Shown: positions 34,474 through 43,730, numbered from the stretch's first letter. The stretch is 64,000 nucleotides of DNA from Flavobacterium sp. TR2 (GCF_025252405.1 NZ_CP104307.1:620001-684000); one strand, 5' to 3'. Notes: a model not told the origin generated them from the sequence alone. Program-made: numbers and translations.

Positions 34474-36915
34474 ATGGAGACCAAAAAAAGTTACACCGCA
34501 ATAAAAGTTTTATTCAGCTATGTTGCATTATTAGCTTTGGTTGTCACAGTCGGATGGTTTCTATATTCTGAAAATGTGGTTTACAATAAGCTGGAAGATA
34601 AGATTGCTTTAGAAAAAACAAAAATTATAAGAGTCAGCAGATTGTACTCTAATGTTTATAAAACAGAAAGTCTGGCCAGACAGACAATCCAAAATAATTC
34701 TGAAAAAGATTTTAAAAGTTATTTAATCGAAACCGATTCGCTTCGCAAACGCATTGACACTTTAAAACAAATTGTCACTACAGAATACCAGAAAAAACTT
34801 TTGGACAGCGTTACTTATTTCTTGGCCGAAAAGACAGAAAACATCAAACAATTAAGAGAAATCAAAAATAAAGCTGACGATGAAACTTCTGTAAATAATG
34901 CCATTGACGAAATCACAAAAATGGAGTTCAACCTCAGAAAACTTGAGCTTCAGGATTTTACCAAAAATCCAAATCAGCTTGGGAGTTACCAGCGAAGTGT
35001 TCTGCAACAATATGTTGACTATTTGAATTCGAATATTCCTGACGACAGCACCAATACGCTGAGCAAAAAAGCTTCAGATTCTATTTTGGCCAATTCGAAA
35101 AAGCTTTTGAGCTCTGTAAAAATAAAAGCCGAAAAAAAGAAAGAATCTTTGAATTTTGAAGAAAACAAACTGCTTCAGAACGAAATTGCCATCTCCGATC
35201 AGCTTAGAAAGATACTCCGAATTATTGAGAGAGAAATTATCATCAATTCGATAAAAAACAATTCATTAAAAGAAAAATCATTAAAAAGAGTCAACGAAAT
35301 TGTAACGGCTTCTGCTGTTATCGGTTTATTGCTGACTGTCTTTTTTTCGATCTTAATTGTAAGCGATTATTCAAAATCACAATTGTATAAAAAACAGCTT
35401 GAAATCGCCAACTTCAAAACAAAGAATCTGCTCAAAAGCCGCGAGCAACTAATTTCAACAGTAAGCCACGATTTGAAAACGCCTTTGAGCACAATTGTGG
35501 GGTATTCTGAACTTTTAGGCAATTCAGATGTCAATACCAAACAATCCTATTTCATTAAAAACATTAAAAATTCGTCTGAATACATCACCCAGCTCGTTCA
35601 GGATTTATTAGATTTCTCTCAGATTGAAGCAGGGAAAATTTCAATCGAAAAAGTTCCGTTTTCATTGCCGGAAATTATCGAAGATGTTGCCAGAAATATT
35701 CAAACCGTTTATAAACAAAAGGATATTGACCTCATTATCAATGTTGATGAACAATTTCAGAAACGTATTGTTGGCGATCCATTTCGTTTGAAACAGATTC
35801 TGACAAATATTATCGGAAATGCTTATAAGTTTACCGAACAAGGCCATATTCGAATTGCCGCCTACGCGAATGACGACCAGTCTTTTACGATTTCAATTCA
35901 AGATACCGGAATCGGAATTGAGAAGGCGAATCAGAAATTGGTTTTTGAAGAATTTGCCCAAGCCAATGAAAACATCGAAAAGAAATATGGCGGAACAGGT
36001 TTAGGCTTGTCAATCTGCCAAAAAATTATTTCAATTTTGGGCGGAAGTTTAAGCTTGGAAAGCATTTTTGGAAAAGGCAGCACATTTATTATTCAATTGC
36101 CGCTATTGTTTGATAGCAGCGAAGGAAATATGGCTTTAAATGATGTTAAAAGCAAACCTTCAAAAAACACCAAAAAACAGACTTTTATTGTTGTAGACGA
36201 TGATATAAATCTTCTGAATTTAACAAGCGGTGTTTTAAAACAGGAGCAGCATCAAGTACTTTCGTTTACCAATCCTGCCAAAGCTTTGGAAACAATCAAG
36301 AGCACGCCTTTCGATTTTGTTATTACCGACATTCAAATGCCAGAAATAGACGGATTTCTTTTTCTGGAAAAACTGCGCGAACTTCCGGAAACCATTTTTA
36401 AAAATCAGCCTGTAATTGCACTTACGGGGCGCACAGATTTGGATCTTGCCGTTTACAAAAATGCTGGTTTCACTACAGTAATAAAGAAACCTTACTCTCC
36501 CAAAATTCTCTTGGAAACCATTCAGCATATTTTGGACCACGAAGAAATTCCTGTCGCCGAAGACACCGAAAATGCAGATAGAAATGCGTCTCAGCTATAT
36601 TCTTTAGAAACTTTGAAAGATTTTCTAGGTCAGGACGGAGTGGCTTTGAAAGAAGTTTTAAAATCTTTTATAGAAACCACAATAGAAAATTTAGGCTTTT
36701 TGGAAGCTGCTGTTCAAGATAAAAATTATGATGAAATAAAATCTATTGCGCATCGAATTGCTCCAATGTTCAAACAAATTCAGGCAAATGAAATTGGCGA
36801 ACTCTTAAAAAATCTAGAAAAAGAAGATTTAAATACAATAGATATAAAAGCGACCTATGCGTATTTGAATGAAAAAGTAAACGCTCTTTTTAAGGAATTA
36901 AAACACGAGCTTTAA
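34474..36915 (+). CDS. Hybrid sensor histidine kinase with receiver and Hpt domains
   Basis: An 813-residue inner-membrane phosphorelay protein. One helix (about 10-30), a helical extracytoplasmic sensor region (about 31-275) and a second helix (about 277-299) precede the HisKA domain with His332 (STVSHDLKTPLS). The ATPase domain has NIIGNAYKFTEQG and GIGIEKANQ. A receiver domain holds Asp619 (FVITDIQMPE) and Lys in VIKKPYS, and a terminal Hpt domain holds His760 (IAHRIAPM). The built-in relay would pass phosphate from 332 to 619 to 760 and then to a separate regulator. The convergent sigma-54 activator is the nearest candidate. Confidence 0.93.
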   Translation: METKKSYTAIKVLFSYVALLALVVTVGWFLYSENVVYNKLEDKIALEKTKIIRVSRLYSNVYKTESLARQTIQNNSEKDFKSYLIETDSLRKRIDTLKQIVTTEYQKKLLDSVTYFLAEKTENIKQLREIKNKADDETSVNNAIDEITKMEFNLRKLELQDFTKNPNQLGSYQRSVLQQYVDYLNSNIPDDSTNTLSKKASDSILANSKKLLSSVKIKAEKKKESLNFEENKLLQNEIAISDQLRKILRIIEREIIINSIKNNSLKEKSLKRVNEIVTASAVIGLLLTVFFSILIVSDYSKSQLYKKQLEIANFKTKNLLKSREQLISTVSHDLKTPLSTIVGYSELLGNSDVNTKQSYFIKNIKNSSEYITQLVQDLLDFSQIEAGKISIEKVPFSLPEIIEDVARNIQTVYKQKDIDLIINVDEQFQKRIVGDPFRLKQILTNIIGNAYKFTEQGHIRIAAYANDDQSFTISIQDTGIGIEKANQKLVFEEFAQANENIEKKYGGTGLGLSICQKIISILGGSLSLESIFGKGSTFIIQLPLLFDSSEGNMALNDVKSKPSKNTKKQTFIVVDDDINLLNLTSGVLKQEQHQVLSFTNPAKALETIKSTPFDFVITDIQMPEIDGFLFLEKLRELPETIFKNQPVIALTGRTDLDLAVYKNAGFTTVIKKPYSPKILLETIQHILDHEEIPVAEDTENADRNASQLYSLETLKDFLGQDGVALKEVLKSFIETTIENLGFLEAAVQDKNYDEIKSIAHRIAPMFKQIQANEIGELLKNLEKEDLNTIDIKATYAYLNEKVNALFKELKHEL

Positions 36916-36945
36916 TAAAATCTATAAAAATAAAGCAGTCTGAAA

Positions 36946-37108
36946 ACTTCAGAGAAGCTAAATATTTATAGTAAAGAATAAATAATACAGCATAAGAGCT
37001 CCGTAGGTGCGACATATTTTTTCTCCATTCTCAATATATGTCGCACCTACGGAGCTTTTTATTGTAGATGTCGAATATTTGCTATAAATATTGCGCTTCT
37101 CCGAAGCT
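36946..37108. repeat. Long nested hairpin element between kinase and regulator
   Basis: The inner arms AGCTCCGTAGGTGCGACATAT (36997-37017 and its exact complement 37036-37056) are 21 bases long. Outer arms 36946-36980 (CTTCAGAGAAGCT... AATATTTATAG) and 37073-37108 (complementary AATATTGCGCTTCTCCGAAG...) are imperfect. The whole ~163-base element could fold into one long stem. It lies between two convergent genes, where it could act as a bidirectional terminator, or it is a non-coding mobile repeat. A similar-looking repeat is not present elsewhere in the window. Confidence 0.8.
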
Positions 37109-37201
37109 TATGGATAACTTTATATTGCAAGCTGTGCGTTAAAATCCAGTAGGGACAAAAATATTTATAGACTCCAATAACATGAATAAAAAAAGGTTTT
37201 T

Positions 37202-38557
37202 TTATTCGATATTGTATTGCTTCAATTTATTGTAAAGTGTTTTTCTGGTAATTTTGAGCAATTTTGCTGCCTCCGATTTATTATTCTGTGTTTTTGACAA
37301 AGCATGAATGATGGTTTCTTTTTCGTTTTCAGACAATGAGAAAACTTCGTTTGAAGGCTGCTGCTTTTGAATCTGAAAAAATTCTGCCGGAAGCACATCG
37401 CTTTCTATAAAATCGCCGCGCGTTAAAAGAGTGGCGCGTTTTACGCAATTCTGCAATTCGCGTAGATTTCCTGGCCAGCTGTAATTTTGAAAAATGGAAA
37501 CCACTTCTGGAGAAAATCCGATGACATCTTTGTCCAGCTGCTGATTGGCTTTTTCTAGAAAATAATCGGCAAAAACCATTAAATCTTCTCCGCGGTCTTT
37601 TAAAGATGGCGACTGAATAGAAAATTCATTGATTCTATGATATAAATCTTCTCTAAAATCGCCGTTTTTTACTGCCTCGCGCAAATCTTCATTCGTAGCC
37701 GTAATAATGCGTATATCGACGTTTATTTCTTTATTGCTGCCAACAGGTTTGATTTTTCTTTCCTGAAGCGCTCTTAATAACTGAATCTGATTTTCATACG
37801 AAAGATTTCCAATTTCGTCCAAAAACAAAGTGCCGCCATTTGCAGCTTCAAAATACCCTTTTTTGTCGCTGATTGCTCCAGTGAAAGAACCTTTCAAATG
37901 CCCAAAAAATTCGCTTGCCGCCAATTCTTTCGGAATTGCTCCACAATCTACCGCAATAAAATTATTGTCTTTTCTTCTGCTTTGCTGATGAATGCTTTTG
38001 GCTATGATTTCTTTTCCTGTTCCGCTTTCGCCAATAATAAGGACAGACATATCGGTCGGGCTCACCAGCTGAATATGATCTAAAAGTTTTTTTGATGCAA
38101 CAGAAATTCCTTTCACAAATTCATTTTCTGCTGTAGCCGTTTTTTTAACTGCTTTTTTCTTTTTTTCTGAAGTTTCAGATTGCTCTTCTTCAGCTTTTGG
38201 AGTCTGCAATGCATTGGTAATAACCAGAAGAACTTCATCTGGATTAAAGGGTTTCGAGATATAATCTGCGGCCCCATTTTTAATGGCTTTAACAGCAGTG
38301 TTTACATCCGAGTAACCCGTCATTAAAATAACCGGAATATGGGGATGCGAATTTTTAAATTCAGACATAAGTCCGATACCGTCAGAATCAGGCAAACGAA
38401 GGTCTGTTAAAATCAAATCGAAAGATTCTTTTTTAACCGCTTCGCGTGCTTCTGCTGCAGAGAAAGCTATCGTTACATCGTACGTTTTTTTGATTAGAAA
38501 CTTTTCTAATAATTTACAAAACGCAATATCATCTTCTATCAGTAATATCTTCGGCAT
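37202..38557 (-). CDS. Sigma-54-dependent response regulator (NtrC family)
   Basis: A 451-residue activator of sigma-54 promoters. The receiver domain carries Asp52 (LILTDLRLPDSDG) and the SKPF Lys. A Lys/Glu-rich linker (about 120-145) leads to the AAA+ domain with Walker A GESGTGKE (176-183), the sigma-54 contact loop written GSFTGA (223-228, normally GAFTGA) and Walker B GGTLFLDEIG (241-250). The C terminus is a Fis-type HTH (NNKSEAAKLLKITRKTLYNKL). It converges on the hybrid kinase and its start is 137 bases from the end of the PepSY gene cluster on the same strand. Confidence 0.94.
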   Translation of the reverse strand: MPKILLIEDDIAFCKLLEKFLIKKTYDVTIAFSAAEAREAVKKESFDLILTDLRLPDSDGIGLMSEFKNSHPHIPVILMTGYSDVNTAVKAIKNGAADYISKPFNPDEVLLVITNALQTPKAEEEQSETSEKKKKAVKKTATAENEFVKGISVASKKLLDHIQLVSPTDMSVLIIGESGTGKEIIAKSIHQQSRRKDNNFIAVDCGAIPKELAASEFFGHLKGSFTGAISDKKGYFEAANGGTLFLDEIGNLSYENQIQLLRALQERKIKPVGSNKEINVDIRIITATNEDLREAVKNGDFREDLYHRINEFSIQSPSLKDRGEDLMVFADYFLEKANQQLDKDVIGFSPEVVSIFQNYSWPGNLRELQNCVKRATLLTRGDFIESDVLPAEFFQIQKQQPSNEVFSLSENEKETIIHALSKTQNNKSEAAKLLKITRKTLYNKLKQYNIE

Positions 38558-38630
38558 TTGCTTTGAGGGACTTTTTGCTAAAATAATATTATTAAACTTG
38601 TTATTTCATAAAATTATGTAAAATATGTAA

Positions 38631-38664
38631 AAAAAAAGAGATTGCACGACGCAATCTCTTTTTC
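38631..38664 (-). terminator. Terminator of the PepSY-like gene cluster
   Basis: On the minus strand AAAGAGATTGC pairs with GCAATCTCTTT around a short loop and is followed by a run of T. It lies just after the last gene of the cluster and before the sigma-54 activator, so the activator should have its own promoter. Confidence 0.8.
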
Positions 38665-38693
38665 ACCAAAAACATAAATCTAAATTCACCTAA

Positions 38694-38990
38694 TTATATT
38701 TTCAACCAGTTACCATTGACATCTGAGTATACAGTAGCCTTCTGGTCTCCAACTGATATTTCGAGTTTGTACTCTTTTTTGTCATTTACAAAAGCTTTCT
38801 CCAGTTTTGCTCCTGGATAAGCAGTCTGCAAGGCTGTTTTTACAGCTGCAGGCACAGCATCTACTGTAACTTCTGTATATTCAGTCTGAATTGTTACAGT
38901 TGCTTTAGTGTCACTCGAGACTGGCAATACACTTGCATGAATTGACATTGTCCCAAAAACAACTATCGCTGATAAGATTAATTTTTTCAT
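38694..38990 (-). CDS. Secreted PepSY-like small protein 5
   Basis: A 98-residue exported protein, last of five tandem paralogues. The signal peptide (MKKLILSAIVVFGTMSIHAS) is followed by a PepSY-like module: TVDAVPAAVKTALQTAYPGAKLEKA, then NDKKEYKLEISVGDQKATVYSD. The end GNWLKI differs from the others. It carries a VDAVPAA start like copies 3 and 4. PepSY-like domains often bind or inhibit partners in the periplasm; the actual role of this group is unknown. Confidence 0.85.
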   Translation of the reverse strand: MKKLILSAIVVFGTMSIHASVLPVSSDTKATVTIQTEYTEVTVDAVPAAVKTALQTAYPGAKLEKAFVNDKKEYKLEISVGDQKATVYSDVNGNWLKI

Positions 38991-39005
38991 GATGCTGATT
39001 TTTAA

Positions 39006-39299
39006 TTATTTCTTGATGATATTACCAGAAGCATCGGTAAAAATCGTATACTTCTTGTCTCCGCTTGAAATTTCAAGTTTATACTCGTTCTTATCGTTTT
39101 TATAAGCTTTCTCAAGCTTAGTATTCGGAAAAGATTTTTCAACGGTAGACTTCACTGCTGCCGGCACTTGGTCTGCGGCTACTTCAGTAAAAGCATCTTG
39201 AAAAATTACTGATTGAATAATTGAGATTGCTGGAAGAACTGTAGCATTTACTGAAAGGCTTCCTAAAACAATCGCTGCTGATAAAACTAACTTTTTCAT
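39006..39299 (-). CDS. Secreted PepSY-like small protein 4
   Basis: A 97-residue paralogue with signal peptide MKKLVLSAAIVLGSLSVNAT. The domain reads VAADQVPAAVKSTVEKSFPNTKLEKAY, then NEYKLEISSGDKKYTIFTDASGNIIKK. Its ending is closest to that of copy 3. The gap to the next gene downstream is 15 bases, so the genes are cotranscribed. Confidence 0.85.
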   Translation of the reverse strand: MKKLVLSAAIVLGSLSVNATVLPAISIIQSVIFQDAFTEVAADQVPAAVKSTVEKSFPNTKLEKAYKNDKNEYKLEISSGDKKYTIFTDASGNIIKK

Positions 39300-39316
39300 A
39301 ATATTTGTGGTTTAAA

Positions 39317-39607
39317 TTATTTTTTAAGAATATTACCAGAAGCATCTGTATAAACGATCGATTTTTCCCCTCGAACGGTTATCTCAATTTTGTACTCCTT
39401 TTTATCATTTACCCATGCTTTTTCAAGCACTACACCAGGATAAGCTTCATCTAGGCCTTTTTTTACGGCTGCCGGAACTCCATCTACTTCTTTATATCCA
39501 TCCTGATCATTGACTGTCTGCACCATTGGACTGGCTGCAGCAGTGGTTTCTGCATACATCGACAGACTGCCTAAGACAATTGCTGCCGATAAGATTAACT
39601 TTTTCAT
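39317..39607 (-). CDS. Secreted PepSY-like small protein 3
   Basis: A 96-residue paralogue with signal peptide MKKLILSAAIVLGSLSMYAE. The domain reads VDGVPAAVKKGLDEAYPGVVLEKAW, then KEYKIEITVRGEKSIVYTDASGNILKK. It has an Arg (VRGEK) where the others have VGDK or SGDK, and its pre-domain linker is shorter by two residues. The gap to copy 4 is 17 bases. Confidence 0.85.
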   Translation of the reverse strand: MKKLILSAAIVLGSLSMYAETTAAASPMVQTVNDQDGYKEVDGVPAAVKKGLDEAYPGVVLEKAWVNDKKEYKIEITVRGEKSIVYTDASGNILKK

Positions 39608-39633
39608 AGTTATAGTTTAAGGGTTAGACTTAA

Positions 39634-39930
39634 TTATTTTTTAATCCAAGTTCCATCTGCGTTAGCAAAAAGATTTCCTGTTTTATCTCCAACAGTCACT
39701 TCAAGCTTATACTCAGATTTTGTGTTTTTAAATGCTTTAGAAAGCACAGCATCTGGATATGCTTTTTTAAGAGCATCTGTTACGGCTGCTGGAACTTCTT
39801 CCAATTTGATTTCTGTATAATCATCTTGGATAAAAATTGTTTTTACGATTGTATTTGAAATTGGCGAAGTTGAAGCAAATGATGTTAAACCTCCCAAAAC
39901 GATTGCGGCTGATAAAAATATTTTTTTCAT
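39634..39930 (-). CDS. Secreted PepSY-like small protein 2
   Basis: A 98-residue paralogue, nearly identical in layout to copy 1: both have ...GGLTSFASTSP or GSLTSFASTSP at the signal peptide end, then DDYTEIKLEEVPAAVTDALKKAYP and the ending GNLFANADGTWIK. The two clearly arose by a later duplication. No catalytic residues are visible. The gap to copy 3 is 26 bases. Confidence 0.85.
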   Translation of the reverse strand: MKKIFLSAAIVLGGLTSFASTSPISNTIVKTIFIQDDYTEIKLEEVPAAVTDALKKAYPDAVLSKAFKNTKSEYKLEVTVGDKTGNLFANADGTWIKK

Positions 39931-40004
39931 GATAGTTGTATTTTAATATAGTTAATTTGATCTTAGTATTCTTGATCTGGATTTTCACAAAATCTTAGAT
40001 TAGA

Positions 40005-40301
40005 TTATTGTTTAATCCATGTTCCGTCTGCATTAGCAAAAAGATTTCCAACCTTATCGCCAACAGTTACGTCAAGTTTATACTGTGCTTTTTCATTTTT
40101 GTATGCTTTAGTAATTACCGCTTCTGGATATGCTTTTTTCAAAGCGTCCGTGATAGCAGCTGGTAATTCTTCCAATTTGATTTCTGTGTATTCGTCTTCA
40201 ATAGAAATCACTTTTACATTTGTATTGGTAACTGGTGAAGTTGAAGCGAATGAAGTTAAACTTCCTAAAACAATTGCGGCTGATAAAAATAATTTTTTCA
40301 T
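40005..40301 (-). CDS. Secreted PepSY-like small protein 1
   Basis: First gene of the five-gene cluster (98 residues). The signal peptide ends near SFAS and is followed by NTNVKVISIEDEYTEIKLEE, LPAAITDALKKAYPEAVITKAY and VTVGDKVGNLFANADGTWIKQ. The 74-base gap after it is the largest in the cluster and could hold a processing site. The 341 bases before it, up to accC, hold a candidate promoter but no gene. Confidence 0.85.
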   Translation of the reverse strand: MKKLFLSAAIVLGSLTSFASTSPVTNTNVKVISIEDEYTEIKLEELPAAITDALKKAYPEAVITKAYKNEKAQYKLDVTVGDKVGNLFANADGTWIKQ

Positions 40302-40364
40302 AACGTATATATTTAAATTAATAGTTGTTTACGCTTAGAGTAATGAAATTATTATGCCGTAAAA

Positions 40365-40380
40365 GAAAAGCACCATGCCA
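40365..40380 (-). promoter_or_regulatory. Partial sigma-54-like site before the PepSY cluster
   Basis: On the minus strand TGGCATGGTGCTTTTC matches the sigma-54 consensus TGGCACGRNNNTTGCW well in the -24 half but has TT where the -12 GC should be. It lies 64 bases before the first ATG. GATCTTTG, overlapping it at 40378-40385, is one base off the housekeeping -7 box, so either polymerase could use the region. Confidence 0.35.
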
Positions 40381-40610
40381 AAGATCATAAAAAGCTGTAT
40401 TTAAACACTTTACATCAAATATAATAAAAAAAGAGAAAACTAAGAAGGTGTGTAAAAGAGAAAAAAAGTGTGTAATAAGTAAACACACAAAGTGTAACCT
40501 GAGCGAAATTTCAAATTCTAAAATCAAACCTTAATCTAAAGTTTGAACTCGAGAGGCAGCGAATAGGCGAAGCAATTTCCAAATTGGAATTTATAAAGAG
40601 CCTATAAAGA

Positions 40611-40640
40611 AAAAAGGCTGTCAAAATTGACAGCCTTTAT
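40611..40640 (-). terminator. Terminator after accC
   Basis: On the minus strand AAAGGCTGTCA pairs with TGACAGCCTTT around AATT, followed by TTTTTTC. It lies directly after the accC stop codon at 40643. Confidence 0.85.
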
Positions 40641-40642
40641 AA

Positions 40643-41989
40643 TTATTGTGGATTATTCATTTTAAATGTATCCATAAATGCAGTTGTATAATCTCCTGCA
40701 ATATAATTCGGATCATCCATTAATTGTCTATGGAAAGGGATTGTAGTTTTCACACCTTCAATTACGAACTCATCCAAAGCTCTACGCATTTTGCTGATAG
40801 CTTCTTCACGAGATTGTGCCGTTGTAATCAACTTAGCAATCATAGAGTCGTAGTTTGGCGGAATGCTATATCCTGAATACACGTGAGTATCTAAACGCAC
40901 TCCGTGTCCTCCTGGCATATGAAGCGTAGTAATTTTTCCTGGCGAAGGGCGAAAATCGTTATAAGGATCTTCAGCATTAATACGAACTTCAATAGCGTGC
41001 AATTGCGGCAGATAGTTTTTACCAGAAATTGGAATTCCGGCAGCAACCATAATCTGCTCACGAATCAAATCGTAATCAATAACTTGTTCTGTGATTGGAT
41101 GCTCCACCTGAATACGAGTATTCATTTCCATGAAGTAGAAGTTTCTGTGTTTGTCTACTAAAAACTCTACAGTTCCAGCTCCTTCATATTTAATGAATTC
41201 AGCAGCTTTTACAGCGGCCTCTCCCATTCTAGTACGAAGTTCGTCTGTCATGAAAGGCGAAGGTGTTTCTTCAGTAAGTTTTTGGTGACGACGCTGTACA
41301 GAACAGTCTCTTTCAGAAAGGTGACAAGCTTTTCCGTAAGAATCTCCAACAACTTGAATTTCGATATGACGCGGTTCTTCAATAAGTTTCTCCATGTACA
41401 TTCCGTCATTTCCAAACGCTGCGGCAGCTTCCTGACGTGCGCTTTCCCAAGCTTTTAAAAGGTCTTCCTCTTTCCAGATGGCACGCATTCCTTTTCCACC
41501 GCCACCGGCAGTAGCTTTCATCATTACTGGGTAACCAATTTCTTTAGCTACTTTTTGTGCGTGTTCGTAAGATTCTAATAATCCGTCTGAACCTGGCACA
41601 CAAGGAACTCCTGCAGCTTTCATTGTTTCTTTTGCAGTAGCTTTATCTCCCATTCGGTCGATCATTTCTGGAGCAGCCCCAATAAATTTGATTCCGTGCT
41701 CTTGACAGATTTTTGAGAATTTAGCATTCTCAGAAAGAAATCCATAACCTGGATGAATTGCATCTGCATTTGTAATTTCTGCAGCTGCAATAATATTTGA
41801 CATTTTCAAATACGATAAGTTACTCGGAGGAGGGCCAATACAAACCGCTTCATCAGCAAATTTAACGTGCAAACTTTCTGCGTCGGCTGTAGAGTAAACT
41901 GCAACAGTTTTGATTCCCATTTCCTTACATGTACGAATTACACGTAGTGCAATTTCTCCTCTATTCGCAATTAATATTTTTTTAAACAT
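40643..41989 (-). CDS. accC: Acetyl-CoA carboxylase, biotin carboxylase subunit
   Basis: Carboxylates biotin on the carrier protein with ATP and bicarbonate, the first half of malonyl-CoA synthesis. The 448 residues show the N-terminal [22 protein letters not shown], the ATP-grasp Gly-rich loop [12 protein letters not shown] and the [15 protein letters not shown] signature. Length is normal for a single-domain AccC. It is the last gene of a cluster with accB and fabH; a 109-base repeat-rich gap separates it from accB. Confidence 0.96.
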   Translation of the reverse strand: MFKKILIANRGEIALRVIRTCKEMGIKTVAVYSTADAESLHVKFADEAVCIGPPPSNLSYLKMSNIIAAAEITNADAIHPGYGFLSENAKFSKICQEHGIKFIGAAPEMIDRMGDKATAKETMKAAGVPCVPGSDGLLESYEHAQKVAKEIGYPVMMKATAGGGGKGMRAIWKEEDLLKAWESARQEAAAAFGNDGMYMEKLIEEPRHIEIQVVGDSYGKACHLSERDCSVQRRHQKLTEETPSPFMTDELRTRMGEAAVKAAEFIKYEGAGTVEFLVDKHRNFYFMEMNTRIQVEHPITEQVIDYDLIREQIMVAAGIPISGKNYLPQLHAIEVRINAEDPYNDFRPSPGKITTLHMPGGHGVRLDTHVYSGYSIPPNYDSMIAKLITTAQSREEAISKMRRALDEFVIEGVKTTIPFHRQLMDDPNYIAGDYTTAFMDTFKMNNPQ

Positions 41990-42098
41990 CTTATTTTAAT
42001 TAGATAATTAGACAATTTGATAATTAGATAATTTTAGATGTCTGACATAATTAATTTGCAGATCAATCTAAAATCTAAAATCTAAAATCTAAATTTAT

Positions 42099-42584
42099 TT
42101 ATGATGGATCTACTAAGAATAAAGGTTGATCAAATTCTACTGGAGACATATCGTCTACAAGAATTTTTACAATTTTACCAGAAACTTCAGATTCGATTTC
42201 GTTGAATAATTTCATTGCTTCAATTACACAAAGAACATCTCCTTTAGATACAGTGCTTCCTACTTCAGTAAACACTGGTTTGTCTGGAGAAGGTTTTCTA
42301 TAGAATGTTCCAATAATTGGAGATTTTATAGTAATGTATTTAGAATCGTCAGTAGCAGGTTTTTCTGGAGTCACATTTACAACTGTTGGAGCTGTTACTT
42401 GCGGAACTGCCGCTTGAGGTAAAGCTGCCTGAGTTGGCAATTGCTGCACATAAGTTGCTTCAGTTACATTTGTTTCTAAAGTTGTTCTGATCGTGATTTT
42501 TACATCATCCATTTCTAACTTCACTTCTGCAACGCCCGAATTTGCAACAAATTTAATTAGGTTTTGAATTTCTTTTAAATCCAT
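42099..42584 (-). CDS. accB: Acetyl-CoA carboxylase, biotin carboxyl carrier protein
   Basis: A 161-residue biotin carrier. The N-terminal helical region (about 1-45) is followed by a Pro/Ala/Val/Thr linker (45-80) and the biotinyl domain with the EAMK motif at Lys125 ([12 protein letters not shown]). The end [14 protein letters not shown] is typical. It lies 22 bases downstream of fabH on the same strand. Confidence 0.96.
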   Translation of the reverse strand: MDLKEIQNLIKFVANSGVAEVKLEMDDVKITIRTTLETNVTEATYVQQLPTQAALPQAAVPQVTAPTVVNVTPEKPATDDSKYITIKSPIIGTFYRKPSPDKPVFTEVGSTVSKGDVLCVIEAMKLFNEIESEVSGKIVKILVDDMSPVEFDQPLFLVDPS

Positions 42585-42606
42585 AATGATTCGTTTTTAG
42601 TTTTAA

Positions 42607-43605
42607 TTATTTCTTATCGTAAGCCCATTTTAAATAGATAGATCCCCAAGTGAATCCTCCACCAAAAGCAGCAAAGATAATATTATCTCCTTTTTTAAGC
42701 TTATCTTCAAAATCAGCCAATACTAATGGTAAAGTTCCAGAAGTAGTATTACCATATCTTTCGATGTTTACCAAAACTTTAGAATCGTCCAATTCTAATC
42801 TTCCAGCAGTAGCATCAATAATACGTTTATTAGCTTGGTGCGGCACCAGCCAGTCAACATCTTGATTTGTCAAATTATTTCTATGCAAAATCAATTCGCT
42901 GGCATCTGCCATATTAGTCACAGCATATTTGAAAACAGTTTTACCGTCTTGCACAATATTATGCTGTCTATTTTTTACAGTGTCTTCTGAAGGCGGAATC
43001 AAAGAACCTCCTGCAGGAATTTTAAGAAAATCGCGTCCTACGCCATCACTTCTTAAATACTCATCCTGCAGACCTAAGCCTTCATAATTTGGTTCGAAAA
43101 GAACTGCTCCAGCCCCATCTCCAAAAATAATACAAGTTGCTCTGTCTGTATAATCTACAATTGATGACATTTTATCGGCACCAATTAAAAGCACTTTTTT
43201 GTAACGTCCTGACTGTACATAAGCAGCAGCCGTTGACATTCCGTATAAGAAACTTGAACAAGCAGCCTGCAAATCATATGCGAATGCATTTGTTGCGCCA
43301 ATTTCTGTTGCAACAAATACTCCTGTAGAAGCCACCATCATATCTGGTGTTGCAGTTGCCATTATAATCATATCAATCTCAAGCGGATCAATATTTGCTT
43401 TTGCAATCAAATCCTTTGCTGCCTGTATAGCAAGATACGATGTACCTTTATCAGCATCTTTAAGAATTCTTCTTTCTTTAATTCCTGTTCGAGCGGTAAT
43501 CCACTCATCATTGGTATCAACCATTGTTTCTAGTACTTGGTTCGAAAGAACGAAGTCAGGAACATAAGCTCCAACAGCGGTAATTGCGGCTGTGATTGTA
43601 TTCAT
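42607..43605 (-). CDS. fabH: 3-oxoacyl-ACP synthase III
   Basis: Condenses an acyl-CoA primer with malonyl-ACP to start fatty acid synthesis. The catalytic triad is visible: Cys116 (LQAACSSFLYG), the His of VPHQANKRI and the Asn of YGNTTSGT. The 332-residue length fits. In flavobacteria FabH is expected to accept branched primers, which is an inference from the lineage. It follows rpmF by 174 bases, with a terminator between. Confidence 0.95.
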   Translation of the reverse strand: MNTITAAITAVGAYVPDFVLSNQVLETMVDTNDEWITARTGIKERRILKDADKGTSYLAIQAAKDLIAKANIDPLEIDMIIMATATPDMMVASTGVFVATEIGATNAFAYDLQAACSSFLYGMSTAAAYVQSGRYKKVLLIGADKMSSIVDYTDRATCIIFGDGAGAVLFEPNYEGLGLQDEYLRSDGVGRDFLKIPAGGSLIPPSEDTVKNRQHNIVQDGKTVFKYAVTNMADASELILHRNNLTNQDVDWLVPHQANKRIIDATAGRLELDDSKVLVNIERYGNTTSGTLPLVLADFEDKLKKGDNIIFAAFGGGFTWGSIYLKWAYDKK

Positions 43606-43730
43606 TATATTCTATTATTTTCCTTTCAAATTATGATAATTTGAAAAATTTTTAAAAGACCCGAAAATTACAAAAAAAAACGTAACGAATTTGTGTATAT
43701 TTTCCTAAAAAACGAAAATTATAACCAACA

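Larger units (their letters stand above)
40302..40642. other. Spacer upstream of the PepSY cluster and downstream of accC
   Basis: No credible gene. It holds the candidate promoter at 40365, an AT-rich stretch, two GTGTGTAA-like words (40448-40490) and the accC terminator. The hydrophobic frame across 40318-40527 has no usual start and overlaps the promoter region. Confidence 0.5.

Noticed and set aside
40318..40527. Hydrophobic 69-residue frame upstream of the PepSY cluster
   Set aside because: Composition is Phe/Leu/His-rich from AT-rich DNA, and it overlaps the expected promoter region.
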